Part shown: positions 4,841 to 5,950 of the stretch, in pieces
How positions within the stretch are numbered: position 1 is the first letter of the stretch
Layout: each line of letters begins with the position of its first letter
Assembly: GCA_012798365.1 (NCBI GenBank)
Contig: JAAZNH010000143.1
Location: 1 to 5,950, forward strand
Direction: 5' to 3'
DNA length: 5,950 bases
Source: Methanomicrobiales archaeon
GTDB lineage: Archaea > Halobacteriota > Methanomicrobia > Methanomicrobiales > Methanospirillaceae
Position numbers and translations under genes: made by a program
Notes under the pieces: model-generated
The model's database searches: none
Told to the model about the DNA's origin: nothing
What the model saw: the letters and a program-made list of their open reading frames with translations, nothing else

Positions 4841-4975
4841 ATGCCAGACATTGACGGGAACGGACTGCTGAAACAAGAACGGGTGAATTACGGGAGGCTG
4901 GAACCATACACCACGAAGAACCCGTTCGGTAATTCAGCGCAGAACAAAAAACCCGGAAAAAATCCGGCAGAATAA
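4841..4975 (+). CDS. Unrecognised 44-residue protein upstream of atwA
   Basis: This short frame encodes 44 residues with no family I recognise. It starts at an ATG seven bases after GTGAGG and ends at TAA 12 bases before the atwA ATG, so the two are probably co-transcribed. The sequence is hydrophilic, with an acidic start (M-P-D-I-D-G-N-G-L-L), a middle Y-G-R-L-E-P-Y-T-T-K-N-P-F-G (17-30) and a Lys/Asn/Pro-rich tail (N-K-K-P-G-K-N-P-A-E). There are no cysteines, signal peptide or membrane segment, and the tail is probably disordered. The Y-G-R-L-E-P-Y-T-T-K-N-P-F-G block looks like a short linear binding motif. It could be a small partner of AtwA or of methyl-coenzyme M reductase, or a translated leader; that is inference from position. 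Promoter, ribosome-binding site and spacing support real translation. Confidence 0.68.
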   Translation: MPDIDGNGLLKQERVNYGRLEPYTTKNPFGNSAQNKKPGKNPAE

Positions 4976-4987
4976 TGAGGGGAGAAT

Positions 4988-5950
4988 ATGCAAAAACCCT
5001 TCATCACGGTACAGGACCTCTGCATGGATTACGGAGATACCCGGGTACTCGACAATATCTCCTTTGAAATCCCCGAGGGCGAGATAATCGGCGTTATCGG
5101 GAGGAGCGGAGCCGGAAAAAGCGTGCTTATGCATCTTCTCCGGGGCGTGGAAGAGCCCCCGGTAAAAGGCTCGATCATCTACCACATGGCAGCCTGCGAC
5201 AGGTGTGAATATATGGATGTCCAGAGCCGGCAGGGAAAAAAATGCCCGGTCTGCGGGGGTTCACTTGCCGCAGTTGATGTCGATATCTGGGATGAAAAAT
5301 CCAATGGCATGAAATCGCGCGTGATGAACCGGACCGCGATCATGTTCCAGCGCACCTTCGCACTTTACGGGGACGACCGGGTTATCGAGAACGTGCTCCA
5401 TGCCCTTGATGATATCCGGTACCCGCAGGAACACGCAGTATCCCGCGCCGCAGATCTCATCGATCAGGTCAGGCTCACCCACCGCATGATGCATATCGCC
5501 CGCGACCTCTCAGGAGGAGAGAAACAGCGGGTTGTTCTCGCCCGGCAGCTGGCCAAGAACCCGGCGATGCTCTTTGCCGATGAACCTACCGGCACTCTTG
5601 ACCCGGAGACGGCAAAACTCGTCCATGCAATGCTCCTTGAGGCAGCAAAGAAAAATGGCATGGGCATGGTCGTCACATCCCATTTCTCGCAGGTAATTGA
5701 GGATATGGCAAGCCGGGCCATCCTCCTTGACAACGGCGCAATAACGGCAATCGGGTCACCAAAAAACGTCATCAATGCATTTTCAAGGGACTTTGCAGAG
5801 ATGGAGGATGCAGTTCCGGTTCAGACGGGTGAGACCATCATCCAGGCGCGGGATGTTACCAAACGGTACATATCCGCAGACCGGGGCGTGGTGAAAGCGG
5901 TCAACAGCGTTTCATTCGAAGTGGCAAAAAAGGAGATCTTTGGCATCATT
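4988..5950 (+). CDS. atwA: Methyl-coenzyme M reductase activation component A2 (ABC-type ATPase), 3'-truncated by window edge
   Basis: The frame is open from ATG 4988 to the last base (321 codons); GAGG (4977-4980) lies seven bases upstream and an in-frame TGA at 4976 rules out an earlier start. The first nucleotide-binding domain is complete: Walker A G-R-S-G-A-G-K-S (38-45), Q-loop Gln121 in M-F-Q-R-T-F, signature L-S-G-G-E-K-Q-R (174-181), Walker B ending F-A-D-E-P (196-200), D-loop near 204-205 and switch His232. Cys70, Cys73, Cys86 and Cys89 form a zinc-ribbon-like insert (C-D-R-C...C-P-V-C) after Walker A, characteristic of AtwA. A second ABC domain begins near residue 283 (I-I-Q-A-R-D-V-T-K-R-Y) and is cut by the edge. 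AtwA is a soluble tandem-domain ATPase, without membrane domain, that drives ATP-dependent reduction of inactive methyl-coenzyme M reductase to the active Ni(I) state. A 44-residue gene precedes it by 12 bases. Confidence 0.95.
   Translation, partial: MQKPFITVQDLCMDYGDTRVLDNISFEIPEGEIIGVIGRSGAGKSVLMHLLRGVEEPPVKGSIIYHMAACDRCEYMDVQSRQGKKCPVCGGSLAAVDVDIWDEKSNGMKSRVMNRTAIMFQRTFALYGDDRVIENVLHALDDIRYPQEHAVSRAADLIDQVRLTHRMMHIARDLSGGEKQRVVLARQLAKNPAMLFADEPTGTLDPETAKLVHAMLLEAAKKNGMGMVVTSHFSQVIEDMASRAILLDNGAITAIGSPKNVINAFSRDFAEMEDAVPVQTGETIIQARDVTKRYISADRGVVKAVNSVSFEVAKKEIFGII

Noticed and set aside
4934..5775. Minus-strand open frames opposite atwA
   Set aside because: They are antisense to Walker A, the Cys insert, signature and Walker B motifs of AtwA and have no merit of their own.

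Overview
The window looks like chromosomal DNA of a methanogenic archaeon, most likely of the order Methanomicrobiales (Methanoregula-like); the order is inference. The strongest clue is the gene running off the right edge. It encodes the first nucleotide-binding domain of AtwA (component A2 of the methyl-coenzyme M reductase activation system), including the four-cysteine insert typical of that protein. AT-rich TATA-like boxes ahead of genes, GAGG/AGGTGAT ribosome-binding sites and several short Cys-rich redox proteins also fit a methanogen.

Layout, left to right. (1) Bases 1-825 (+): 3' part of an MBL-fold metallohydrolase of the MJ0301/COG1237 type; the start lies left of the window. (2) 1071-1454 (+): a HIT-family protein. 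(3) 1481-2040 (-): a two-gene operon, DUF5320 then DUF134, joined by a TAATG stop/start overlap. (4) 2218-2664 (+): a CGGC-domain protein, divergent from that operon across a 177-bp promoter region. (5) 2942-3253 (+): a minimal J-domain protein, probably leaderless. (6) 3491-3847 (+): a NifX/NifB-type iron-molybdenum-cofactor-binding domain protein with a Cys/His tail. (7) A 341-bp stretch without a convincing gene. (8) 4214-4513 (+): a small winged-helix-like protein whose natural start seems to be an ATG at 4189, cut off by a one-base frameshift in a T run. (9) A 327-bp stretch holding a 9-bp inverted repeat and a promoter. (10) 4841-4975 (+): an unrecognised 44-residue ORF with a good ribosome-binding site. 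(11) 4988-5950 (+): atwA, truncated by the window edge.

Themes. The centre is a neighbourhood of small iron-sulfur or metallocofactor-type proteins: DUF134, DUF5320, a CGGC protein and a NifX-like protein. It leads into the ATPase that powers reactivation of methyl-coenzyme M reductase. The nifX-like gene and the small-ORF/atwA unit carry nearly the same sequence in their promoter regions (17 of 19 positions, 21 of 26 over a longer stretch), which suggests common control. The most interesting candidates for something undescribed are the 44-residue ORF ahead of atwA, that shared promoter box, and the possible link between the NifX-like protein and MCR activation. I see no CRISPR array, tRNA, rRNA, insertion sequence or phage gene.
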